From Acanthamoeba sp. SK_2022b (taxonomy: Eukaryota > Discosea > Longamoebia > Acanthamoebidae), in assembly GCA_027943245.1 (NCBI GenBank), contig JANDJZ010000244.1, forward strand, positions 1 through 15,696: a DNA stretch of 15,696 nucleotides. The letters are read 5' to 3'. Positions 1 through 9,306 of the stretch are shown here, piece after piece. The notes beneath the pieces were generated by a model. That model did no database searches, was not told the origin of the DNA, and saw only the letters and a list, made by a program, of their open reading frames with translations. The first letter of the stretch is position 1. Each line of letters begins with the position of its first letter. Position numbers and translations under genes: made by a program.

Positions 1-2
1 GG

Positions 3-395
3 GGGGGGGCGCTGCTGGTGATAGCGACGACGAAGGCTGACTCCAAAGGTCTTTGCAGCGTGGTGAGTCACTCGATCGGAGTCGAGTTGGTGGGCATGAA
101 CAAGGTGAGCGAAGAGTGGCACGACAGCTTCACGATTCAGTGCAACGTCAACTTTGCCCGAACACTCAAGGTACACCACACACACCACACGCGCGCAGCA
201 ACACCAGCGGGGTTGCCGCTTACACGCCGGCCCAACGGTGGACACTTACAAACCACTGACGACCACGTCCCTGTCTTTATCATTTATCAGTGGTTCATCG
301 TGGGGCCCTTCCTACTGTGCGCGGCTGCCCTCTTCTACCAGTACGGCCTGCCCGGAGCTCCGGGCGCGGTCAAGGGCAGATCGTCGCGGTCATGA
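3..395 (+). CDS. 3' end of a gene for a small membrane-anchored protein, function unknown
   Basis: The 5' end lies outside the window. I read two exons, 3-170 and 291-395, with a phase-0 intron (171-290) that begins GTACAC and ends ATCAG. The stop is TGA at 393-395. Exon 1 is hydrophilic after a short hydrophobic stretch (ALLVIATT) and contains GVELVGMNKVSEEWHDSFTI. Exon 2 opens with a strong hydrophobic segment, WFIVGPFLLCAAALFYQYG, which looks like a single transmembrane helix followed by a short basic tail ending KGRSSRS. The intron is 120 bases long and has no in-frame stop, so an unspliced message would still be translatable and would add 40 residues. I do not recognise the family. The membrane helix and the splice pattern are seen; a type I or multi-pass membrane protein is inference. 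Confidence 0.5.
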   Translation, partial: GGALLVIATTKADSKGLCSVVSHSIGVELVGMNKVSEEWHDSFTIQCNVNFARTLKVHHTHHTRAATPAGLPLTRRPNGGHLQTTDDHVPVFIIYQWFIVGPFLLCAAALFYQYGLPGAPGAVKGRSSRS

Positions 396-1345
396 CCGCC
401 ATCAGGCTCCCCAGCTTGCATCACCCCCCTCCCTCTCTTCTTTCTTCGTTCTTGGCTCTTCGTTCTTTGCGTTGTGTGGCTCTGTCTTCCAGCATTGAAA
501 ATTAGCCAGGCGATTTAAATCCCAGAACATACTGAGAATGAAAGAGAATGATGATAAGGCCAGCAGAGGCCTATAAACCAAGGAAATACGATTGGTTCGT
601 TCGGTTGTGTTCTCTTGTTCTTTCTTTGGCTTTGCACAGCAACGCTTATGGCAATATGGCACGTGGTCATCGCATGGAGATCAAGATGAGGTCTTTTCCA
701 TCTCGTCTCCGGCATGCTTCGTGAAAGGTCGCTTGCACTTCCTCCTATTTGGGACGCCTGCTGAGACAGGTGTCCGCCGAACTGCCCAGTAAATCATCGC
801 CTGTGTCGTCCACAATGTCTACAATCTAAAAGCAACGGCATGTCCTGTAAAATCGGAAAGAATGCGGGGCCCGCCAATGCGGAAGGGGAAAATCAAAGGG
901 AACGCCGACACAGCAAGAGACGAACACTCCGGGCCTTTGGGCTGGCGGAAGCGAGAGCGAAGGGGTGAGTCATCAGTCCATCTGTCGCAGCTATCTCCCA
1001 CCAGAACACAACACCCCGGCCACCGAGCAAACAAGGTATCTGCAGTTCTCTGTAAAACTTCTCTTGGGTTGGCACTCTACTCCACACTGGCTCAAACAAA
1101 CGCCAAGGGATAAGAGAAAAGAGCAGCCCCGAGCTCACCATTATCATTCAAACACAACCCTTAGAGAAGGGTCTTTCAATAGCCACAGGAGATAGAAGCG
1201 GAGTGTGCCATTACCTAAACCTTGTTTTTTTCTTTAAGTCCTATTCACACAGAAGTTAGAAGTTCAACCGACGCCACACTACGCACATCGATCGAGCAAC
1301 CCTAGAGAGGAAATAAGCAGATCGACACACCACACACACAGAAAG
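396..1345. other. Intergenic region with no recognisable gene
   Basis: About 950 bases separate the membrane-protein gene from the phosphorylase kinase gene. Short open frames exist on both strands, but none shows a recognisable domain, a splice pattern or a steady amino-acid composition. I see no tRNA-like or rRNA-like structure. The last 130 bases carry a T-rich patch near 1225 and a CA-rich stretch just before the ATG at 1346, and probably hold the promoter and leader of the downstream gene. Confidence 0.5.
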
Positions 1346-4300
1346 ATGTTCTCCAAGGAGATGAGAGAGAAGCTCAACAAATACTACGACGAGATCTCGA
1401 GTGTGATCTTGTCGAGGCAGCACCCCGTCACTGGTCTCCTGCCCGCCTCCACGGCATGCAACCAGCACGGCGACTACAACGATGCCTGGTACGAGCGCTG
1501 CATCTTTGCGTCTTTCGATCAACTCCGAACGCCAGAATTCCTTTTGTTTTTGCGGTGTTGATTTCTTTTTTCTTTTCTTTTCTTTAATTTCTTTTTGTTT
1601 TCGCTGGGCAGGGTGAGGGACAACGTGTACAGCATCCTGTCCATCTGGGGTCTGGCCCTGGCCTATCGCAAGATCGACGACGATGAGGGTCGCACTTACG
1701 AGCTCGAACAGGTTCGTTGCCTCACTCCCATAAATGCATTGGTTGTGAAGCAACGCACTCATACTCGCCCATTGCTCTCTACCACAATGTGCAGAGCGTG
1801 GTGAAGCTGATGAGGGGCCTGCTGTTCAGCATGATGCGACAAGCGCACAAGGTTGAGGCCTTCAAGAAGTCGCACGCCCAGTGGGACTGCCTGCACGCCA
1901 AATACAACACCGCCACCGGTGATACCGTTGTGGCCGACCACGCCTGGGGCCACTTGCAGCTGGACGCCACGTCCATCTTCCTGCTCATGCTCGCCCAGAT
2001 GACCACCTCGGGCCTGCGCATCATCTTCACCAAGGACGAGGTAGCCTTCGTTCAGAACCTCGTGTTCTACATCGAACGCGCCTACCGCACCCCCGACTAC
2101 GGTATTACCCTCTCTACACACTCTTCTTCATGTTGCCCCCTCCCCTCTCGTGTCGTGTAGTGAGCTCATGTCGAGTGGGTGGTCAGGTATCTGGGAGCGT
2201 GGCAACAAGATCAACAACGGCTACGTGGAGCTGAACACGTCGTCGGTGGGCATGGCCAAGGCCGCGCTCGAGGCCATCAACGGGGTCGACCTGTTTGGCT
2301 GCTACGGCTCGCACGCCTCGGTCATCCACGTGTTGGGCGACGAGATCGGCCGCAACCGCATCACGCTCGAGAACCTCCTGCCCCGCGAGTCGCTGTCCAA
2401 GGAGGTCGACGCCGCCCTCCTCAGCGTCATCTCCTTCCCCGCCTTCGCCGTCGAGGACAAGGAGCTCGTGGAGCGCACCAAGAACGACGTCATCACCAAG
2501 CTTCAGGGTGAGTACGGTTGCAAGCGCTTCCTCAGGGACGGCCACCAGACCGTCCTGGAGGACAAGACCAGGATCTGGTATGGTACGTACTACAACCCCC
2601 CCTCTCTTCTCTCCTTTCTCCTCTTAACTCTTACTGCACGTACGCCCTTTGAAAATTTTGCCTGCGCCTGCCTCACACCGCTACATCGATTTCTACATCG
2701 CAGAGCCCTGGGAGCTCAAGAGGTTCGAGAACATCGAGTCCGAGTGGCCGCTGTTCTACACGTACCTCTACCTCGACGGCCTCTTCTCGGGCAACAAGGA
2801 GCAGACCGCCGAGTACCGCGAGCGGCTGGAGAAGGTGTCGGTGGTGGTCAACGGCGTCAAGCTGCTGCCCGAGCTCTACTACGTGCCCCTCGAATACGTG
2901 GACCGCGAGAAGAAGCAGCCCCACTCGATGCCGCGCCACCCCAATGAGAACGTGCCCCTCATCTGGGCCCAGAGCCTGTGGTACCTGGGCCGCATGATCG
3001 ACGACGGCCTCCTGGCCGTGGGCGAGATCGACCCGCTCGGCCGACACAAGCAGCACTACAACATGGAGCCCCGCGTCCAGGTGTGCCTGCTGGCCGAGGA
3101 CGAGGAGCTGCAGTCCCAGCTCCTCAAGTACGGCATCCCCACCCAGGTGCCCGAACAGATCGAACCCATCCAGCTGCGCCCCGCCCGCGACCTCCAGGCC
3201 GCCTACAGTACGTCTCCTCTCTCACGCCTCGCCTTGCCTCGCCTTCTACTTGCTCAAGTAGAAAATGTCGACACACACTCTAATAATGTCGACACGTGTA
3301 GACAAGCACTTGGGCGTCAACGAGAAGCTGGGGTTGTCGGGCCGTCCCGACCGTCCGATGGGCTCCCTGTCGACGAGCCGCGTGCTCAACATCAACAACA
3401 AGACGTGCGTGTTCATCCCGCAGTTCATGGACCAGCAGGACTTCTACATCAGCCGCGACTTCAACCTGCTGGCCGACACCATCAAGTCGGAGATCACCTT
3501 CATCAGCAAGCACTGGCGCCAGCCCGGCAGGCCCACCATGACCCTGCTGCTCGACAAGCACATGTTCAAGGACGGCAAGAAGGCCTTCCTCTCGCTCATG
3601 CGTGACCTCAAGGAGGACAAGCGCATCAAGCTCGGCCGCCTGCAGGAGCTGCTGGTCACCGCCACCACCGCCCGCATCGACTTCCTCCAGCAGTTCGAGT
3701 TCTCGACCCAGCCCATCGAGAAGAAGGCCGTCACCACGCGCCACTACCTTCTGCCTCAGGACGAGTCGGTCAAGCCGGACGGTACGATCAGACGCGATAC
3801 GCGGGCGTGTATGGCCATGGCAGCTGACCGCTCTCGTGTGTGTTCATGTATGCAGACAACGTGCTGATGTTCAAGAAGGAGAAGCTCCTCAAGCCGCAGT
3901 CTCCGCGCACCCACAGCTTCAACATTGACGACGAGATCGCCATGTCCTCGTCGCCTCAGATCCCGCCCTTCCTCCTCGGCTCCATGCCCTACAGGGGTAC
4001 CACCTCATTTCTTATTACATTCTTTTTAAAATCATTTTAATCGTATTAATCAATGTATTTCTTTGTTGGCTGTGCAGCGGAGAAGAAGCAGGCGGCGATC
4101 CACGAGAGTGGAGAGGAGAGCTCGATCAAGCGGATGGAGGACGTGGAGGGTCTCCAGGCCTCCTCGCAGGTCCTCCAGAACCTGCACCACACCAAGGACC
4201 TCGAGGAGCAGATCCTGCTGCTCCAGCGCCTGGCCACGCTCGAGAACCTCGACTACGCCACCGACTTTGTCCACCCCGACGGGCGCAAGGCCACCGTCAG

Positions 4301-4868
4301 GGAGCTCATCCACGAGGTCTACGAGCGAGCCAGTACGCATTCCACGCCCACCCAACGCATGCGTGCGTGATCACCCAACCTTAACCTGGACGTTCGTTTC
4401 GTGGCGCGTGCAGCCGATGAGAAGAAGTGGTCGGTCGTGCGTCGTGCGGCGTCGCTCCTCGAGCGCATCGTGTTCGGTCTCATGGGCTGCGTGACCGAGA
4501 TCCTGGTCCAGGGCAAGGAGATCACCATCGGTCGCTCCATCAGCGAGGAGACCGTCATCCGCGAGCCCCTCGCTCCCGGCGTACGTGGCAGCCTTTTAAA
4601 TTTATTTTATATTTATTTTTAAATTATTATTTTTCTAATTGTTTTTGAGAGCTTGGGCTGACGATGTGGCTGTGCGCTCGATGTCGAGCAGATGATCATC
4701 GAGAAGATGAAGAAGTTCTGCAAGCGGGACGTGAGGGACATCGCGCTGACGCAGGAGCTCCTGATCTATATCGGCTCCTTCATGCGCGCGCGCCCGTCGC
4801 TCTTTGACGGCTCGCTCAGGCTCCGCGTGGGTTTCATCATCGCCCTCGACAAGTATGTCTTTCCACAC

Positions 4869-4935
<67 letters not shown>

Positions 4936-5234
4936 ACAACACACAAAACGCAAGGACGTGTGACTGACTGGAGTGTGCTCGCTGTAGGCTCATCGACACG
5001 GCGGTGGAGACGGCGTGGGAGGATCGCTGCCTGACGTCGCCGCTGGTCTCGCCCGGCAGGAACAAGATCAACTCGCGGCCGCTCACCTTCATCTCCACGG
5101 ACGAGCTGTTCGAGTGCGAGATGGACATGCCGATGGCCACCAAGGAGGAGAAGCGATCCTTCTACTACGGCATCCCTCCCGACCGCCACGCCATCTACGT
5201 GCTCAAGGCCTTCTTCAAGCTCGCCTCCCACTAA
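1346..5234 (+). CDS. Phosphorylase b kinase regulatory subunit, alpha/beta type
   Basis: Regulatory subunit of the cytosolic kinase that activates glycogen phosphorylase. The alpha and beta subunits restrain the gamma catalytic subunit and relay calcium and phosphorylation signals. The exons are 1346-1488, 1612-1711, 1795-2101, 2187-2582, 2704-3207, 3302-3781, 3856-3996, 4078-4332, 4414-4580, 4692-4852 and 4988-5234, giving 966 residues. The N-terminal half is the glucoamylase-like (GH15) domain, with GLLPAS (30-35), [19 protein letters not shown] (from 47), [29 protein letters not shown] and [19 protein letters not shown]. The middle carries [16 protein letters not shown]. The C-terminal part carries [29 protein letters not shown] and [10 protein letters not shown], all hallmarks of the family. 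It is shorter than animal alpha (about 1,200) or beta (about 1,090) subunits. It ends KLASH, so the farnesylated CaaX cysteine of the animal subunits is absent. I cannot decide between alpha and beta; it may predate that split. Confidence 0.96.
4853..4987 (+). other. Intron 10 of the phosphorylase kinase gene, with a CA tract
   Basis: This intron starts GTATGT and ends CTGTAG, and removing it restores [17 protein letters not shown] in frame. It holds about 29 uninterrupted CA units at 4871-4928, so the repeat makes up over 40% of the intron. The other introns of this gene are 74-123 bases; this one is 135. Confidence 0.85.
4871..4928. repeat. CA dinucleotide microsatellite, about 29 units
   Basis: 58 bases of perfect CA on the plus strand, followed by imperfect CA/AA to about 4946. 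It lies wholly inside intron 10 of the phosphorylase kinase gene, so changes in repeat number would not alter the protein. Confidence 0.97.
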
Positions 5235-5423
5235 GTGGCGGTGGCCCGAAGGACCACACGCGTCGTCTTCGTAGGTGGCGATGATTGCAACTGTTGTTTG
5301 AAATACACTTCATATTTTACTCGCAATTTACCGATTGTCCAGCAAACACTATCTTATAATCATTTAACAGATATATTTATTTATTTTTTATGTTTTTTAA
5401 TCTGTTTTAGCGTTGTATGTGTG
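5235..5423. other. Convergent 3' region between two genes, AT-rich
   Basis: This 189-base gap holds the 3' ends of the phosphorylase kinase gene (+) and the PB1 gene (-). It is GC-rich to 5280, then AT-rich to 5410. On the minus strand an AATAAA hexamer reads at 5381-5376, 43 bases past the PB1 stop codon, and is a candidate polyadenylation signal. No equally clear hexamer is visible on the plus strand. Confidence 0.5.
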
Positions 5424-6608
5424 TTAGCAGGCGCTGGTGGCCTTGACGCCTTCGTTGGCCAATGTAACCTGAGCACGCCTGCCGCGCTGGGCCTGGCGGG
5501 CTGCCACCCTGGCCTCGACCTGAGCCTTTCTCGCCTCAAGGAAGGCCAGCACTTGTGCCTCGTCGCCTCCGAACCTCTTCAGGAGACGCTCGCTGCGCCT
5601 CTTCATCCTCTCGGGCTTCTTCTTCTGGCTATCGTCGTCCTGGCCGCTGGTGGTGAAGTGCTGCTGGTCGATCTGCTCCTTGTCGTAGCCGCTGCTTTCC
5701 TTGTTGTTGTCATTACCGCAGCTGGTCGTGTGGCTCTTGCGCGGTTGGGGCCTGGCGGCCGTCCAGGCCAGGAGCTCGGCCCTGGCTGCGCCCACGTCGC
5801 CTTTGGAGCGGCGGAGCGCGCCGGTGCACCTGCCCCGGCCCACCGCCAGGCCCTGCTCGGTCATGAAGGCCACGAGGCTGTCGATGGCCTCCGCGTCGGC
5901 CTTGACGTCGCGCTTGCCGCACGCGCTCTTGTCCTGGCGTGCGAGCCTGGCCGCGATCCTCTCGTTCCTGCGGGCCTGGCGTTGCTGGTGGATGTCCTCG
6001 CCCACATCGGGGCGCTGCTTCTTGTCGAGGAGGCGCAGCTGCTTCCTCTCGTGGACGCGCTGGATGGCAGTGAAGGCCTTGTCGAGGTCGCCGTCGAACC
6101 TGGTCAGCGCCCTGAGGCACCTCTTCTCGCACGCGCCGTTGGGAACGGCGATGCCCGCGGCGGCGAGCTTGGCCTTGAGGTCGTCGAGGACAGCTGCGGC
6201 GGATGCAGTGGTGTCCTGGTCTGCCTTGTTGATGTTGGAGCAGGCCTCCTGCTTGACGTCTTCGTTGGCCTGGTCGTTGTTGGTGGTCATGTCGGCTGGC
6301 TCCACCTCTTGCTGCTGCTGCTTCACGGGAGCAGGAGAGGCGGCAATGAAGAGACGGAGGGGACGGCCGGCGGGGACAAGCGAGAGAGCACAGGAAAGCT
6401 CATCGTCAGAGGACACAGCTACGCGGTCGCCCTCGTCGTCCACGTACTGCACGCGGATGGCATCGATGGCGAAGATGGCCGAGAGCTTGTCGGCGAGCAC
6501 GGCAAAGGAGGCCGGGAAGGGCACAGCGACGAAGCGATTCTCGTTGGTGCTGAGGAGAGTGGCCTTGACGCTGACGATGGACTCGGGATTGACTTGATCG
6601 TTCATCAT
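5424..6608 (-). CDS. PB1-domain protein with three UBA-like repeats
   Basis: An intronless gene for 394 residues; the start could also be the next ATG, as it begins MMND. Residues 11-88 form a PB1 domain. K15 in VSVKATLL sits where type II PB1 domains place their conserved lysine, and YVDDEGDRVAVSSDDEL (55-71) is an acidic OPCA motif of type I, so the domain should bind other PB1 domains on either face. A Q/N/D-rich linker follows. Three related segments come next: about 143-183 (ending GDLDKAFTAI), 244-281 (ending GDVGAARAELL) and 337-360 (LLKRFGGDEAQVLAFLEAR). They share a hydrophobic helix, a GD turn and a second helix, like UBA modules. The first two also share A-V-x-x-G-x-C. The tail after 330 is very basic. 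PB1 plus UBA-like modules recall p62/NBR1 cargo receptors, but no ZZ domain or LIR motif is evident, so that role is only a suggestion. Confidence 0.85.
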   Translation of the reverse strand: MMNDQVNPESIVSVKATLLSTNENRFVAVPFPASFAVLADKLSAIFAIDAIRVQYVDDEGDRVAVSSDDELSCALSLVPAGRPLRLFIAASPAPVKQQQQEVEPADMTTNNDQANEDVKQEACSNINKADQDTTASAAAVLDDLKAKLAAAGIAVPNGACEKRCLRALTRFDGDLDKAFTAIQRVHERKQLRLLDKKQRPDVGEDIHQQRQARRNERIAARLARQDKSACGKRDVKADAEAIDSLVAFMTEQGLAVGRGRCTGALRRSKGDVGAARAELLAWTAARPQPRKSHTTSCGNDNNKESSGYDKEQIDQQHFTTSGQDDDSQKKKPERMKRRSERLLKRFGGDEAQVLAFLEARKAQVEARVAARQAQRGRRAQVTLANEGVKATSAC

Positions 6609-6912
6609 GTTGGTGATTGCTTGTTGGTTATTGGTGATTGCTGGTCTTGTTAGTAGTAGTAGTAGTAGTAGTAGTACGTGTATCGGTAAGCCACGTCTGT
6701 TGTTGCAAGTTGTTTGCTGGTGCAGAACGAATCGGCAAGGAGGCCTTTTTATGCGCTATGTTTCGGGGCCGGGTTACCTGAACTGGCCAAGCCCGACGTT
6801 TGCCCGGCAAATACCTGAACTTGGTTGCCTCGACCAGGATTTAGGCAGCCAAAGCATTTTTTTATTGATAATAATTATCGCTAAATTATCTCTAATCATG
6901 TTGCACATTCTC
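6609..6912 (-). promoter_or_regulatory. Leader and probable promoter of the PB1 gene
   Basis: Upstream of the PB1 ATG the minus strand carries a 12-base direct repeat (plus strand TTGGTGATTGCT at 6610-6621 and 6631-6642) and a trinucleotide tract at 6651-6676. A TATA-like ATAAAAA reads on the minus strand at 6752-6746, about 140 bases before the start codon. The AT-rich stretch 6855-6900 lies next to the stop of the neighbouring minus-strand fragment and may be its 3' untranslated region. Promoter function is inferred from position only. Confidence 0.4.
6651..6676. repeat. TAG trinucleotide microsatellite in the PB1 leader
   Basis: 26 bases of perfect TAG repeat on the plus strand (CTA on the sense strand of the PB1 gene). 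It lies 43 bases upstream of the ATG, so it probably falls in the 5' untranslated region or core promoter. Confidence 0.95.
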
Positions 6913-7138
6913 TCAGAGCCCGGAAACGACGGTCATCACCAGGTTGGCCGCTTCGGGGTTGCTGTTGAAGAACTTGCTCAGGTTGCCCTTCACAGCCTCG
7001 CGCACCGCAGCGTTCAACCCGCCGTAGCGCCTGGAGAGGCCCTGGTTGAGCGATCTCCCGTGCTCCCTCGAGACTTGGCCATGAGGATCGGCGTGCTTCT
7101 TCAGGTCGACCAGGTACAAGTCCCACACCACCATCATC
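6913..7138 (-). CDS. Isolated C-terminal exon of an unknown protein, probably partial
   Basis: On the minus strand a good splice acceptor (GAGACAG, ending at 7139) opens a 226-base frame to TGA at 6915-6913. It encodes WDLYLVDLKKHADPHGQV, then GLSRRYGGLNAAVREAVKGN and LSKFFNSNPEAANLVMTVVSGL-stop. The composition is that of a real soluble protein. The same frame upstream is closed by a TGA only a few codons before the exon, and beyond 7195 lies an ACC/GGT minisatellite, so no partner exon is visible next to it. The phase (two bases carried over) matches the end of exon 2 of the unknown minus-strand gene at 11132-10698, and both pieces contain WD and SRRY-x-GL at similar spacing. It may be a distant exon of that gene, a remnant of a paralogue, or a gene whose 5' exons I missed. 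I do not recognise the family. Confidence 0.4.
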
Positions 7139-7194
7139 CTGTCTCAGTGCATACCTGGGTTGGAGGCCTTGATCGCCATCGTCGTCTTGAGCAA

Positions 7195-7505
7195 CATCAC
7201 CAATAACACCACACCATCACCACACCACCACCATAACACCATTACATCACCACAACACCACCATACTACAGCACCACCACACACCACCACAACAATTCCA
7301 CAACACCAAAACACCACCATACTACAGCACCACCACAACACTACCACACCACACCACAACACCACATCACACCATCACACACACCACCACAACACCACCA
7401 TAACATACTACAACACAAAACAACAACACCACACCATAACTACACCAATACCACAACATCCATCACCCCCACAACACCAACATCACCACAACACCACTGC
7501 AACCT
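7195..7505. repeat. ACC/AAC-rich minisatellite
   Basis: About 310 bases of irregular CACCACAACACCAC-type repeat on the plus strand, almost without G. Units vary among ACC, AAC, ATC and ACT triplets with no fixed period, so it is a degenerate low-complexity tract. The open frames inside it give only T/H or V/W runs and are not genes. Its complement, a GGT/GTT-rich tract, lies at 12222-12556. Confidence 0.9.
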
Positions 7506-7956
7506 CTGATTTGACTGCTGAAAACTGTAGACATTTTCAAGAAGGGGCAGTGTCTCATATTCCTGAACATGCAGTTATTTACCTGTGTCATGCAAAAAAA
7601 ATGAGGTGCTACTCCTTGACCTCATTGACCAAGATGTGGCATCTATATGCTCATATCACACAGGGAGCCAGAGGTGATCATTTTATCATTGTTTGGCTAA
7701 TCCCAAGCAATAACTTAAAGATGGAAGGCATGCCATACACCTTGTTGGCTGAGAGCACATGATACTTGTGCACAAGAAGTGATGGTGCAACCATTGTGCA
7801 GATGTGAATCGATCATGCCAGGAGGATGAGCCAAACAGCAAAGTCAACACACTGGTCCCAGAAGATATATCAAAGTGGTGTACTGTCAGTGCCTGGTGGG
7901 AAAAAGTTTGAGCGAATTTCTAAACAGAAGCAACTAAATTTTCCAGGAAGACTGAC
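7506..7956. other. Low-GC island with no recognised gene
   Basis: About 450 bases clearly richer in A/T than the flanking genes. A plus-strand frame runs open from inside the minisatellite to 7762 and includes MWHLYAHITQGARGDHFIIV and WLIPSNNLKMEGMPYT. After a stop the same frame resumes with only scattered stops. I recognise no transposase, polymerase or host domain. An 8-base inverted repeat with an 11-base loop lies at 7600-7626. It could be a decayed mobile element, intergenic DNA, or part of the upstream region of the ankyrin gene that follows. Confidence 0.4.
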
Positions 7957-7998
7957 ATGTTGTTCGTCTCTAAACACCTCCCAACAAATCAACAACAC

Positions 7999-9306
7999 AT
8001 GAGCGCCCCCTCTAGCCCTGACATTGCAGGCAGCGACGAGTTGCGCTGGATGGCCGTAGTCAGTGGAGAAACCGACCGGCTCAAAGCCCTCCTCGCCAAG
8101 GGGCCCTTGTCTGACCTATGCTCCACTGTGATCGAGGACGGCAAACTGCCCATGCTGCGGTGGGTCGTGGAGAACGGTCACGACACCATGAACGCCGAAC
8201 TGTGTGTGAAAGCGGCGGCACGTGGCCGGTGGGACATGGTCCAGTGGGCCGCTGAAAGCGGCTATCCCTGCAACGAGCGGGTGTGCGCTAAGGCGGCCGC
8301 AGCCGGGCGGCGCGACATGATCGAGATACTCCGCAGGCTCGGTTGTCCTTGGGACTGGAGAGCGTGTGCGCTCGCCGCGCGAGCCGGAGAGGCCGACACG
8401 TTCGAGTGGCTGTGCGCCCAAGGATGCCCATGTGACGCCAGAGCCTGCGTTGAGGCGGCCAAGAAGGGCGACCTCGCGATACTCACTCTGGCGCGACAAA
8501 ACGGTTGCTCGTGGGGCGAAGGCGACGAGATCTGCCATCTGCTGGGAGGGGCGGGCGACGTCGCCGCCCTGCGCTGGGCCCACGACAACGGCTGCCCTTG
8601 CACGGGTCGATGCCTCGCGGCCGCGCGCCAGGGTGGCCACATGGAGGCGGTGCTCTGGCTCCTGGGCGAGGGCGGTCCGCCCGCCCTGCAGGAGCATCGG
8701 TCGCTCGCTGCCTCGTTGGCTGCCGCACGGGAGCACTCGAAGAAGCGTCTGGCCGAAAAGGAGGAGCCCGTTCTCGAGGCCGAGCGGAAGGCCAAGAAGA
8801 TGAGGCGCGACCTCGCGCCAACGGCCGATGCCGCGCGTTTCGTGGAGCTCGCCTGTCAGATGCTCTCGCCCAACTGGCGCCCCGAGGCCTCGTTTGGGCA
8901 CGAGGGTGCGCCCACGGACTGGTTCCTCCTGGACGACCTGCACGGCGACGTGATCCCGCTCTTTGAGCGGATCGTCTCGCATGGCGAGGACCCCGAGGAG
9001 GTGCCCGCAGAGGTGTGTCGCCAGGTGCGCAAGAGCATCGCGTCCGTCACGCCGGCCATGTGCCACACCAGGGTCAGGTACGAGCACACCACGGGGAATG
9101 ACGTCATCTGGCAGGTGCGCAGCGCGGTGGATCTGTGTGCGAGGAACAGCATCTGCGGGGGAGACTGGGCTGCGCGGTGGAGGATACCCGAGTCAGCCAA
9201 GAGTCTCAACCGCTGGATCAATAAGGGGGAGTATAGCGGTTCTTGGTTCATGGATGACAAGTCTCTGTACGCCAATGGCCTCCGCCTGACCCTGGCCTCG
9301 ACGTAG
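7999..9306 (+). CDS. Ankyrin-repeat protein of the divergent GCPWD type
   Basis: A single-exon gene for 435 residues from the ATG at 7999 (ACACATGAGC). An in-frame ATG at 7957 would add 14 residues, but these lie in the low-GC island. Residues 42-230 are six or seven degenerate ankyrin units of 27-29 residues, each ending in a variant of NGCPWD: SGYPCNER, LGCPWDWR, QGCPCDAR, NGCSWGEG, NGCPCTGR. A two-helix unit of the AAxxGxxDxxxWL type lies between them. This form is frequent in amoebae, oomycetes and large DNA viruses of amoebae, and usually mediates protein binding. Residues 236-272 are charged and helical, with a basic KAKKMRRD stretch that could be a nuclear signal. Residues 280-435 are an unidentified C-terminal domain rich in W and C. 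The stop is TAG at 9304-9306, and the same frame stays open for 614 bases beyond it. Confidence 0.85.
   Translation: MSAPSSPDIAGSDELRWMAVVSGETDRLKALLAKGPLSDLCSTVIEDGKLPMLRWVVENGHDTMNAELCVKAAARGRWDMVQWAAESGYPCNERVCAKAAAAGRRDMIEILRRLGCPWDWRACALAARAGEADTFEWLCAQGCPCDARACVEAAKKGDLAILTLARQNGCSWGEGDEICHLLGGAGDVAALRWAHDNGCPCTGRCLAAARQGGHMEAVLWLLGEGGPPALQEHRSLAASLAAAREHSKKRLAEKEEPVLEAERKAKKMRRDLAPTADAARFVELACQMLSPNWRPEASFGHEGAPTDWFLLDDLHGDVIPLFERIVSHGEDPEEVPAEVCRQVRKSIASVTPAMCHTRVRYEHTTGNDVIWQVRSAVDLCARNSICGGDWAARWRIPESAKSLNRWINKGEYSGSWFMDDKSLYANGLRLTLAST

Noticed and set aside
592..1147. Several 60-85-codon frames in the first intergenic region
   Set aside because: They are short, overlap on both strands, and have no domain, splice pattern or consistent composition.
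5235..6653. A 472-codon open frame on the plus strand, opposite the PB1 gene
   Set aside because: It is the antisense shadow of a GC-rich coding region. Its A/L/V/G-rich composition is an artefact, while the minus-strand frame has a recognisable PB1 domain.
7160..7762. A 200-codon T/H-rich frame across the ACC minisatellite
   Set aside because: Most of it is translated repeat (HHHNTTT-like). The repeat is degenerate at DNA level and not constrained to one frame.
8116..9087. A 323-codon minus-strand frame opposite the first ankyrin gene
   Set aside because: Shadow of the ankyrin gene. The plus-strand frame has regular repeats, and this one shows no domain.
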